DNA of 22,122 nucleotides from an uncultured Muribaculaceae bacterium (GTDB lineage: Bacteria > Bacteroidota > Bacteroidia > Bacteroidales > Muribaculaceae): positions 1-22,122 of the forward strand of contig CAJUAT010000047.1 of NCBI GenBank assembly GCA_910584525.1, in the 5' to 3' direction. The stretch's first letter is position 1, and each line of letters opens with the position of its first letter. A program made the position numbers and the translations under genes. Of this stretch, positions 15,007 to 22,122 are shown one piece after another. The notes below the pieces were generated by a model. That model ran no database searches, had not been told where the DNA came from, and was given only the letters and a program-made list of their open reading frames with translations.

Positions 15007-16698
15007 ATGAGACTTGTGGAATGCGTGCCCAATTTTTCGGAGGGCAGAGACAGACAGAAAATAGAGAGCATTGTCAATGCTATAAAAGAGAGTGGAGAAG
15101 TAAGGGTGCTTGACGTGGATCCCGGCGAGGCCACCAACCGCACCGTTGTGACCTTCGTCGGGGAGCCGGAAGCAGTTGTAGAGGCTGCCCTTGCAGGTAT
15201 GCGTAAGGCAGCGGAGGTGATTGACATGCGTCTGCATCACGGAGCGCATCCGCGCATGGGCGCCACCGACGTATGCCCGCTGATTCCTGTATCCGACATT
15301 ACGCTCGAGGAATGCGCCGACCTGGCGAGAGACCTCGCCAAAAGAGCTTCCGAAGAACTCGGCATACCCTGCTACTGCTATGAGGCTGCGGCCTTCACGC
15401 CCGAACGCCGAAATCTTGCCGTATGCCGCGAAGGCGAATATGAGGCTCTTCCCGAAAAGATGAACCATGAGGGGAAAGGTCCCGACTTCGGCGACCGTCC
15501 CTTTGACGAGGCTGCCGCACGTACCGGCTGCACGGCCGTTGGTGCTCGCGACTTCCTGATTGCCGTGAATTTCAACCTCAACACCACCTCCACACGTCGC
15601 GCCAACGCCATAGCTTTCGATGTCCGCGAAAAAGGGAGACCGAAACGCGAAGGCGGCCGCCTTACAGGGAAGCCCCTCAAGGACGAGAATGGGAATACCA
15701 TCATGATACCGGGCACCCTCAAGGGCACCAAGGCTATAGGATGGTACATAGATGAATATGGCATAGCCCAGGTATCGATGAACATCACCGACATACGGGC
15801 CACACCTCTGCACAAGGCTTTCGATGAGGTGAGCCGTGCCGCCGCCGCTCGCGGTCTGCGTGTCACCGGCACTGAAATCGTAGGTCTCGTCCCCAAATCC
15901 GCAATCCTCGACGCCGGTCGCCATTACCTCCGTATGCAGCAGCGTTCCCTCGGAATCCCAGAGAAGGAGATTGTAAAGATTGCCGTGAAGTCGATGGGTC
16001 TCGACGACCTGAAGCCTTTCGTAGCCGAGGAAAAAATCATAGAGGATATGCTCCGCAAGCCGGCCGACGGCCTCGTGGACCTCACGGCCCGCGGGTTTGC
16101 CGACGAGACGGCATCCGAATCGCCGGCTCCCGGAGGCGGATCAATATCTGCATACATGGGTGCTCTGGCCGCTGCTCTCGGCACTATGGTGGCAAACCTG
16201 TCAGCTCACAAACCGGGATGGGACGACCGCTGGGAAGAATTCTCCGACTATGCCGTAAAAGGACGCTTATGTATGGAGCGGCTTCTGTCTCTGGTGGATG
16301 AGGATACCGATGCCTTCAACAGGATTATGGCCGTATTCGCGATGCCCAAGAACACACCCGAAGAGAAGGCTGCACGTTCGGAAGCCTTGCAGCGAGCCAC
16401 GGTGAATGCCATAGAGGTGCCTCTGCGCACCATGCAGGCCGCTTACGACACATTCGACATTCTCGAATACATGGCTGCCAACGGCAACCCGGCCTCGGTG
16501 AGCGATGCCGGTGTAGGAGCTCTCGCCGCCAGGGCTGCCGTGCTCGGCGCTTCACTGAATGTCAGGATCAATGCCGAAGGCCTCAAGGACAAGGAGCTCG
16601 CCGCCAGGTATATCCGGCAGGCTGAAGAAATAGTGGCAAAGGCCGTCGAGAAGGAAACCCACATCCTCGGTATCGTCAACAAAGTAATCAGCCAATGA
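15007..16698 (+). CDS. ftcD: Bifunctional glutamate formimidoyltransferase/formimidoyl-THF cyclodeaminase
   Basis: This 563-residue fusion carries two successive activities. The N-terminal formiminotransferase (about 1-300) moves the formimino group from formiminoglutamate to tetrahydrofolate, releasing glutamate; H81 in HHGAHPRMG matches the catalytic histidine known in the mammalian enzyme. The C-terminal cyclodeaminase (about 345-555; PAPGGGS at 373-379) closes the ring to 5,10-methenyl-THF and frees ammonia. Many bacteria encode these separately; here both are joined as in mammals. Its last codon overlaps the hutI start (ATGA). It lets the histidine carbon enter the one-carbon pool instead of being lost as formamide or formate. 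Confidence 0.95.
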   Translation: MRLVECVPNFSEGRDRQKIESIVNAIKESGEVRVLDVDPGEATNRTVVTFVGEPEAVVEAALAGMRKAAEVIDMRLHHGAHPRMGATDVCPLIPVSDITLEECADLARDLAKRASEELGIPCYCYEAAAFTPERRNLAVCREGEYEALPEKMNHEGKGPDFGDRPFDEAAARTGCTAVGARDFLIAVNFNLNTTSTRRANAIAFDVREKGRPKREGGRLTGKPLKDENGNTIMIPGTLKGTKAIGWYIDEYGIAQVSMNITDIRATPLHKAFDEVSRAAAARGLRVTGTEIVGLVPKSAILDAGRHYLRMQQRSLGIPEKEIVKIAVKSMGLDDLKPFVAEEKIIEDMLRKPADGLVDLTARGFADETASESPAPGGGSISAYMGALAAALGTMVANLSAHKPGWDDRWEEFSDYAVKGRLCMERLLSLVDEDTDAFNRIMAVFAMPKNTPEEKAARSEALQRATVNAIEVPLRTMQAAYDTFDILEYMAANGNPASVSDAGVGALAARAAVLGASLNVRINAEGLKDKELAARYIRQAEEIVAKAVEKETHILGIVNKVISQ

Positions 16699-17948
16699 AA
16701 CGGTTAGTAATCACCAACGCCAACCTTTACACCCCCCGTGGTTGTCAGGCGCTGAAAGGTGCGGATATGGGCAATTTGCTGCATATTCCCCAGGCTGCGA
16801 TAGTGGTGGAGGATGGCGTGATAGTATGGGTAGGCAGCGACAGCGAGATGCCCATGCTCGACGACAGCGCCGATGAGGAAATATATATGGATGCCCTCGG
16901 CCGCGCCGTGATTCCCGGTTTTGTCGACAGTCATACGCACCTTGTCTTCGGCGGCTATCGTCCCGAGGAGTTCGGCTGGCGTCTCAAAGGCGACACCTAC
17001 ATGAGCATCATGGAACGCGGCGGCGGCATACAGTCGACTGTCAACGCCACGCGCTCCATGACGGAGGATGAAATGGTGGAGAAAGCCGAATGGTTTATAG
17101 AGGAGATGAGCCGCATGGGGGTCACCACCGTTGAGGCCAAGAGCGGCTACGGGCTCGACACCGACACAGAGCTTCGTATGCTCAGGGCCATCCGCCGGCT
17201 TGCCGTCGACCCCGACCGCTCTGTAGATGTGGCGGCAACTTTCCTTGGCGCTCATGCCGTACCCGAGGAATACAAGGGCCGTACCGCCGAATACGTCTCG
17301 CTGATTATCGACGAGATGCTTCCCAAAGCAAAAGGACTGGCGGAGTTCTGCGACATATTTACAGAGAAAAACGTGTTTGAGCTCGATGACTCGCGACGAC
17401 TGCTTGCCGCCGCCAAAGAGATGGGGTTCAAACTCAAGATGCATGCCGACGAGATAGTGCCCTTGGGAGGTGCCGAACTTGCCGTGGAGCTGGGTGCCGT
17501 ATCTGCCGACCATCTGCTGCACGTCAGCGATGAGGGGATACGCCGGCTCGCCAAAGGCTCGACTGTGGCCACCCTCCTCCCCCTTACGGCATTCGCCCTC
17601 AAGGAGCCATTTGCGCCGGCACGCAAAATGATTGACGCCGGTTGCGCCGTGGCTCTCGCCACCGACCTCAATCCCGGTTCCTGCTTCTCCGGCTCAATAC
17701 CCCTCACCATAGCACTGGCATGCATTTACATGGGAATGTCGGTGGAGGAAACGCTCACAGCCCTGACCCTCAACGGCGCCGCCGCTATCGGCCGAGCCGA
17801 TAAAATCGGCTCGATAGAACCGGGCAAACAGGCCGACATCCTTATCCTGCATTTCGACTCCATCGACTCGCTCCCCTACTATGTAGGCATGAACACCGTA
17901 GACTGCGTGATAGCCCGAGGAGAAGTGGATTCAGTGATAAACGATTAA
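16695..17948 (+). CDS. hutI: Imidazolonepropionase
   Basis: A 417-residue amidohydrolase that opens imidazolone propionate to N-formimino-L-glutamate. Metal ligands are visible as H80 and H82 (DSHTHLVFGG), H250 (KMHADE), H273 and D324 (ATDLNPG), the usual set for this family; EAKSGYG (147-153) is also characteristic. Length is normal. The start overlaps the ftcD stop by 4 bp, indicating coupled translation. Cytoplasmic. Confidence 0.95.
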   Translation: MKRLVITNANLYTPRGCQALKGADMGNLLHIPQAAIVVEDGVIVWVGSDSEMPMLDDSADEEIYMDALGRAVIPGFVDSHTHLVFGGYRPEEFGWRLKGDTYMSIMERGGGIQSTVNATRSMTEDEMVEKAEWFIEEMSRMGVTTVEAKSGYGLDTDTELRMLRAIRRLAVDPDRSVDVAATFLGAHAVPEEYKGRTAEYVSLIIDEMLPKAKGLAEFCDIFTEKNVFELDDSRRLLAAAKEMGFKLKMHADEIVPLGGAELAVELGAVSADHLLHVSDEGIRRLAKGSTVATLLPLTAFALKEPFAPARKMIDAGCAVALATDLNPGSCFSGSIPLTIALACIYMGMSVEETLTALTLNGAAAIGRADKIGSIEPGKQADILILHFDSIDSLPYYVGMNTVDCVIARGEVDSVIND

Positions 17949-17973
17949 AGATCAACGATTAGTAATCCGCCGA

Positions 17974-18026
17974 CCTTAGAGTCCTTAAAGTCCTTAATGA
18001 CCTTAAAGTCCTTAAAAAAGACCTTA
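17974..18026. repeat. 9-bp tandem repeat CCTTAAAGT between hutI and hutH
   Basis: CCTTA begins at 17974, 17983, 17992, 18001 and 18010, an exact 9-bp period, and once more at 18022. The consensus unit is CCTTAAAGT with small variations. It fills most of the 89-bp gap before hutH. No promoter consensus is clear here, so hutH may depend on read-through from hutI. Confidence 0.75.
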
Positions 18027-18037
18027 ATAAAAAAGCC

Positions 18038-19552
18038 ATGAATAAAGAAACTTACCGGATAGGGAGCTCCCGGCTCACCTATGACATCATAGAGAAAATA
18101 CTCAAGCGCGGCATGCATCTTGAGCTGTCCGACGAAGCGCGCGCCAAGATTGCCCATTGCCGCGAGTACCTTGACCGCAAGACCGATGAGGATACGGTGC
18201 CTATCTATGGCGTAACCACCGGTTTCGGATCGCTGTGCGACAAACATATCAGCCGCGACGAACTCTCCACTCTTCAGGAGAATCTCGTGAAGAGCCATTC
18301 GTGCAGCATAGGCACGCCTGTGGATGCCGACATCGTGAAGCTGATGCTTCTGCTCAAGGCCCACGCCCTTTCAATGGGCTTCAGCGGCGTGCAGATACAG
18401 ACCGTGGAACGCATCCTCGATTTCTATAACAACGACATCCTTCCCGTGGTGTTCGACCGTGGCTCATTGGGCGCTTCCGGCGACCTCGCCCCGCTGGCTA
18501 ATCTCTTCCTGCCCCTCATCGGCGAGGGCGAGGTATGGTTCCGCGGTGAACGCAAGCCGGCAAAGCAGGTGCTCGACATAATGGGCTGGAAACCCATAAG
18601 GCTCATGAGCAAGGAGGGTCTGGCTCTGCTCAACGGCACTCAGTTCATGAGCGCCAACGGTATCAAGGCCCTTATCGACGGCTGGCATCTGGTGAATTGC
18701 TTCGACCTCTTCGGAGCCATGTCGCTGGAGGCTTTCGACGGCCGTATAGAACCCTTCTGGGACTGCATACAGCAGGTACGCCCTCACCCCGGACAGATTC
18801 AGACGGGCCGCATCTTCCGCCGAATCCTGAAAGGAAGCCAGATCATAGAGCAACACAAACAGCATGTGCAGGACCCATATTCTTTCCGTTGCATACCGCA
18901 GGTGCATGGCGCCATCAAGGATGCCATGATTCACGTCACCGACATCCTGCACATTGAGATCAATTCCGTGACCGACAATCCTACTGTCTATCCCGACGAT
19001 GACATGGTAGTGTCGGGCGGCAACTTCCACGGCGAGCCGCTGGCACTGGCTTTCGACTACATGGGCGTGGCCTTGCACGAACTGGGCAATATCTCCGAGC
19101 GACGCGTGGCACAGCTTATCGACGGTCAGCGCGGTCTTCCCGAATTCCTTGTGGCCCATCCGGGCCTGAACTCCGGATTCATGATTCCGCAGTATGCCGC
19201 CGCCTCGGTGGTGAGCCAGAACAAGATGTACGCATGGCCCGCATCCTGCGACTCCATTGTCAGCTCCAACGGTCAGGAAGACCTCGTGTCGATGGGCGCC
19301 AACGCCGCCACCAAGCTGCATAAGATCATCGACAATCTCAAATACATCGCCGGCATAGAGCTGATGAACGCTGCGCAGGGCATAGAGTTCCGTCGCCCTC
19401 TCAAGAGCTCGCCATACATCGAAACGGTGATGGAGGCATATCGCAAACACGTCCCCTTCGTGGAAGAGGACGTGGTGATGACCGATTATATACGCAAGAC
19501 AATGGAATTCCTCGACGGCTTCGACATCGACCTGGAGTCGCTGCCCGAGTAA
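18038..19552 (+). CDS. hutH: Histidine ammonia-lyase
   Basis: The first enzyme of histidine breakdown, converting L-histidine to urocanate and ammonia. The 504-residue protein contains the Ala-Ser-Gly triad (A146-S147-G148 in GSLGASGDLAPLAN) that cyclises into the MIO cofactor, and Y57 in YGVTTGFG, the conserved catalytic tyrosine. Length and motif order are normal. It lies last in the operon although it acts first, after an 89-bp gap with tandem repeats. It ends 13 bp from the convergent rmuC gene, too little space for a normal terminator. Confidence 0.96.
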   Translation: MNKETYRIGSSRLTYDIIEKILKRGMHLELSDEARAKIAHCREYLDRKTDEDTVPIYGVTTGFGSLCDKHISRDELSTLQENLVKSHSCSIGTPVDADIVKLMLLLKAHALSMGFSGVQIQTVERILDFYNNDILPVVFDRGSLGASGDLAPLANLFLPLIGEGEVWFRGERKPAKQVLDIMGWKPIRLMSKEGLALLNGTQFMSANGIKALIDGWHLVNCFDLFGAMSLEAFDGRIEPFWDCIQQVRPHPGQIQTGRIFRRILKGSQIIEQHKQHVQDPYSFRCIPQVHGAIKDAMIHVTDILHIEINSVTDNPTVYPDDDMVVSGGNFHGEPLALAFDYMGVALHELGNISERRVAQLIDGQRGLPEFLVAHPGLNSGFMIPQYAAASVVSQNKMYAWPASCDSIVSSNGQEDLVSMGANAATKLHKIIDNLKYIAGIELMNAAQGIEFRRPLKSSPYIETVMEAYRKHVPFVEEDVVMTDYIRKTMEFLDGFDIDLESLPE

Positions 19553-19565
19553 TTCCGACAGACAG

Positions 19566-21032
19566 CTATTCCTCCGGGAGCTCCGCGGCGGTGTCTTCCG
19601 GCCGGGCAATGAACTGGTTGAGTTTGGGAGCCTTGTCGAACTTGGCGCCCAGCTTGACCAGTTTGTTGCATGTCACGGGTATGCTCTGCCCCTTGTCGTC
19701 GAGTTTCCTGCCGGCATCGTCGTAAGCTGACCGCGCGGCGTCGAGCGCTTTCCCTATGGCGCAGAATTTGTCGGTAAACTGTCTTACTCGCGTAAGCATC
19801 TCGTCGGCGAGCTTGAACACTTTCTCCTGGTTTTCGGCCTGGGCCTGCTGCCGCCAGTTGATGCTGATGATCTTCAGCGCGGCGTAAAGTGTCTGTTCGT
19901 CGGCTATGTATACCTTCTGCTCCATTGCCTCGCGCCACAGATGCGGGTCGGCCTCCGTGGCCACATAGAGTGCCTGGGTGATGGGCACGAACATTATCAC
20001 GTAGTCAAGAGCCGCCTTGTGGTATCTGGCATAGTCGGCCTTGGCAAGCTTCTTGACCTGACCGCGTATGCTGGCCACATGCTCCTTGAGGTATCGCTGC
20101 GATTCTTCTTCATTGGCGGCATCTTTATAATGCAGAAAGGCAGTAAGCGACACCTTTGCGTCTATAATCACGTCGTGACCCTTGTCGATATGCAGTATCA
20201 CGTCGGGCTGCAGGCCGGTGCCTCCCTCACCCTTTATTCTGTCGCCGCTTTCGTCGCGTATGAACTCCTGCGTATCGAAATGTATTCCTTCGGTAAGTCC
20301 CGAACTCTCCAGCAGCTCCGACAATATACGTTCCCCCCAGTTGCCCTGGGTCTTGTTGCCCACGCTCAACGCATTGGCGAGCTTCTCGGCACTCGCCATG
20401 GTCTCCCGGCTCTGCACAAGCACGCTCTCTATGCCCGCTTTAAGCTGACCGCTGTAGTCGGTGGCCTTCAACGTATTCTCCTTGACGGTCTTCGTCATCT
20501 GGTCGATATTCTCCTGCAACGGTTTTATGATTCGGCCGAGACTCTGCTCGCTGCTGTCGGCAAATTCCTTCTGCCGCTCTTCGAGCATGGCTTTGGTGCT
20601 GTTGCGCACCTCCTCTTTCATCGTGGCCACTGTCTGCGCGAAATTCTCCTTCATCTGCTGCATCATCTTGTCGTAATGACCTGTCAGCTCGGCACGTACC
20701 TCCTCTTTGGTGGCCGTAACCTTCTCGTCAATCTCGCGCTTGTGGTTCTCTGCCAATTGCGATAATTCCAGCTTATGGTTCTCCGCCATCTGCAGCATTT
20801 CCTGCCTATGGCTGTCGGCCTGCCGCGTGAGCTCTTTATTCAAGTTGTCGGCATCCTCGATGGCCTCCAGGCGGCCGCGTTCCGCTGAATCATACTGCAT
20901 CTGCAGAGCCGCAGCTCGTTCCTTGAGCACGCTCTCGGCTCCTTTGCCCCGAATCGTACCGGTCAAAAATCCTATGGCCAACCCTATAAGAAGAGCCACC
21001 ACTATCAATATCACACTTACTGCTATTTCCAT
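19566..21032 (-). CDS. rmuC: RmuC-family protein
   Basis: The 488-residue protein has one N-terminal membrane helix (about 4-24), a long coiled coil (about 30-215) that includes a near-repeat of ENHK units at 84-99, and a C-terminal RmuC nuclease-like domain. Motifs of the PD-(D/E)XK fold are seen as GNWGE (230-234), PDVIL (276-280) and DAK (291-293). RmuC proteins limit inversion and other rearrangement at short inverted repeats, by a mechanism not fully known; notable here given the many inverted repeats nearby. It starts 11 bp after the nitroreductase-family gene and is likely co-transcribed with it. Confidence 0.93.
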   Translation of the reverse strand: MEIAVSVILIVVALLIGLAIGFLTGTIRGKGAESVLKERAAALQMQYDSAERGRLEAIEDADNLNKELTRQADSHRQEMLQMAENHKLELSQLAENHKREIDEKVTATKEEVRAELTGHYDKMMQQMKENFAQTVATMKEEVRNSTKAMLEERQKEFADSSEQSLGRIIKPLQENIDQMTKTVKENTLKATDYSGQLKAGIESVLVQSRETMASAEKLANALSVGNKTQGNWGERILSELLESSGLTEGIHFDTQEFIRDESGDRIKGEGGTGLQPDVILHIDKGHDVIIDAKVSLTAFLHYKDAANEEESQRYLKEHVASIRGQVKKLAKADYARYHKAALDYVIMFVPITQALYVATEADPHLWREAMEQKVYIADEQTLYAALKIISINWRQQAQAENQEKVFKLADEMLTRVRQFTDKFCAIGKALDAARSAYDDAGRKLDDKGQSIPVTCNKLVKLGAKFDKAPKLNQFIARPEDTAAELPEE

Positions 21033-21043
21033 CTGAAATCTGA

Positions 21044-21811
21044 TTATTCGTCAAAAATATTGAATATGGAATGATCGCCCCATTCCCAGAAGCCTTCGAC
21101 ACTCAGCGGTGCCTGAAAATTATATTTGGCAATCCCGAGGTCCAGCGGAGTTCCTCCCTGGAGGAATGCTTCGAGACAAGGTATGCCCTCTCTTTGTGTC
21201 AGCGCTATTCTCACAGGCTGTCTGTTAGCTGCCGAGGGCGCGCACAGCACTCCCTCCAGAGCCGTATCCAGCCATGGGAAAAGCCGTATGGCTTGGCTAT
21301 ACTCCTCGTCGCTGCCGGCAAACATATCGCGGGCACTCCGCTTTTTCGCGTGTACAATCTTCGCCATCAGCGTCGCCATGGCGCCGGCTCCGTGCTTTGT
21401 CGGTATCCCGAAACTCATCACATACGGCAGCCTTTCGTAAACTTCCATCCGCGCATTGACATGTGCCGCCGAATAGGTGCCCGAGATGAAACAGCCGCCG
21501 AGACCCAGCTCCACAAGCTTCATGGCGAACTGCTCGCCATAATAGCCGGCCCGCTCCTCGGCATTGTCGAACGATGGGTCGATTACCGCCGCAAGATAGT
21601 TACGCGCATTTTTTATCATCCCGTAATTACGGCTGAAGCCGCGGAAAGGGTCATCGTCGTCAAAGAAGAGCTGAAAATTCAGCCCCGCCTCCTGACTGTT
21701 GGTCATCGTGACCTCCGCCCTCAGCGTAGCCATCACATCCTCAGGCAACCGCTCCGTCTCATAATCCCTCACTGAATGCCGCTTCCGCAGCTCCTCCAGA
21801 CTATATTCCAT
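21044..21811 (-). CDS. Nitroreductase-family flavoprotein
   Basis: A 255-residue protein of the nitroreductase superfamily, most like the group with two half-domains typified by Thermotoga TM1586. The N-terminal RHSVRDY (11-17) is the FMN phosphate-binding motif; the middle has ELGLGGCFISG (101-111); the second half carries CAPSAANRQPV (190-200) and ends with DLGIAKYNF (224-232). It should bind FMN and reduce an unknown substrate with NAD(P)H. The ATG at 21811 is preferred because the conserved N-terminus begins directly there; an in-frame ATG at 21838 adds nine residues with no support. Its likely promoter lies in the arm of the long inverted repeat upstream. Confidence 0.82.
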   Translation of the reverse strand: MEYSLEELRKRHSVRDYETERLPEDVMATLRAEVTMTNSQEAGLNFQLFFDDDDPFRGFSRNYGMIKNARNYLAAVIDPSFDNAEERAGYYGEQFAMKLVELGLGGCFISGTYSAAHVNARMEVYERLPYVMSFGIPTKHGAGAMATLMAKIVHAKKRSARDMFAGSDEEYSQAIRLFPWLDTALEGVLCAPSAANRQPVRIALTQREGIPCLEAFLQGGTPLDLGIAKYNFQAPLSVEGFWEWGDHSIFNIFDE

Positions 21812-21823
21812 AAATATCACTAA

Positions 21824-22009
21824 TAAGTAACTGTTCAAAATTATTTTGTAGTATCCGGTCTGATTATTTCAATGTTTATTCGGTCGGATTTTTGAATCTT
21901 TTTCTCTGTTCATCAGTCATGTGGCTCGCCACACTCCTTCTTCACAGAGAAAAATCTTCTAAAAATCATCCTCGAATAAACATTAAAATAATTTCGACCA
22001 GTTACTTAT
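21824..22009. repeat. Long imperfect inverted repeat, about 185 bp, with covarying hairpin copy C
   Basis: ATAAGTAACTG (from 21824) pairs with CAGTTACTTAT (ending 22009), AATGTTTATTCG (21871-21882) with CGAATAAACATT (21973-21984), and TTTTTCTCTGT (21899-21909) with ACAGAGAAAAA (21944-21954). The left arm holds about 23 extra bases (about 21849-21870). At the tip, on the minus strand, GGAG (21937-21934) is followed by stem TGTGGC/GCCACA with a GA loop and then TGACTGA (21920-21914). The whole can fold into one very long hairpin. No protein is encoded in it. Confidence 0.8.
21836..21843 (-). promoter_or_regulatory. Possible -7 element for the nitroreductase/rmuC operon inside the repeat arm
   Basis: Minus-strand TAATTTTG (21843-21836) matches TAnnTTTG and lies 24 bases before the ATG at 21811. 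No good TTTG is at the expected distance upstream. The mirror arm holds TAATTTCG pointing the other way (about 21989-21996, plus strand), so the repeat may carry outward-facing promoter halves. Confidence 0.4.
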
Positions 22010-22079
22010 CCTTTTACATTGAAGTTGTTTCGACTAATTTTTATGGTAAGATTTATTAATATTTTGGTTAAGTAGATGA

Positions 22080-22104
22080 CAAAAATTTGAAAACATCAAA
22101 TTTT
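22080..22104. repeat. Short AT-rich inverted repeat at the window end
   Basis: AAAATTTGA (22082-22090) and TCAAATTTT (22096-22104) form a 9-bp stem with a five-base loop. The flanking 22010-22122 region is AT-rich with no gene visible. Function unknown; the window ends too soon to see what follows. Confidence 0.4.
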
Positions 22105-22122
22105 GGGGTATAAGTCGAACGC

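Noticed and set aside
17974..18026. CRISPR array
   Set aside because: The 9-bp units are directly adjacent without spacers; it is a simple tandem repeat.

Overview
The window looks like a chromosomal segment of a gut Bacteroidales bacterium with fairly GC-rich genes, most likely a Muribaculaceae-type organism. This rests on the Bacteroidota promoter style (TTTG, about 20 nt, TAnnTTTG), AT-rich gaps between GC-rich genes, a CCDC81-type HU/SPOR membrane protein, a bifunctional formiminotransferase-cyclodeaminase and a clostripain-type lipoprotein. No tRNA, rRNA or CRISPR array was seen.

Layout. 1-841: decayed mobile-element debris (a frameshifted terminase-like fragment and a truncated upstream frame), short repeats, a REP-like palindrome and a possible 37-residue ORF. 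842-1810 (+): CDF zinc/cation exporter. 1883-6737 (-): a four-gene operon, in transcription order iorA, iorB, a PLP aminotransferase and an acyl-CoA:carboxylate CoA-transferase, with a good promoter at 6792-6823. Together these could ferment aromatic or related amino acids to arylacetates: transamination, ferredoxin-linked oxidative decarboxylation to acyl-CoA, then CoA transfer. 6738-7356: intergenic, mostly a 473-bp element bounded by perfect 25-bp inverted repeats that abuts the dsbD start codon. 7357-10244 (+): dsbD-type thiol:disulfide interchange protein and a coupled TPR protein that starts with TTG. 10325-11326 (+): HU-CCDC81/SPOR membrane protein. 11327-11767: gap made of several repeat types. 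11768-12952 (+): clostripain-family C11 lipoprotein. 13022-19552 (+): histidine-utilisation genes hutU, ftcD-fchA fusion, hutI and hutH, enough to take histidine to glutamate and pass the formimino carbon to folate. 19566-21811 (-): nitroreductase-family gene followed by rmuC. 21824-22009: long imperfect inverted repeat; 22010-22122 is AT-rich with no gene.

The most unusual feature is a hairpin seen three times (6949-6974, 7255-7279 on the minus strand, 21914-21937 on the minus strand). Each copy has GGAG, a 6-bp stem with a two-base loop, then TGACTGA. The stem sequences differ in every copy but always pair, while the flanks stay fixed. All three sit inside larger inverted repeats in gaps between genes, so this looks like a structured repeat family, perhaps REP-like or a small mobile or RNA element.
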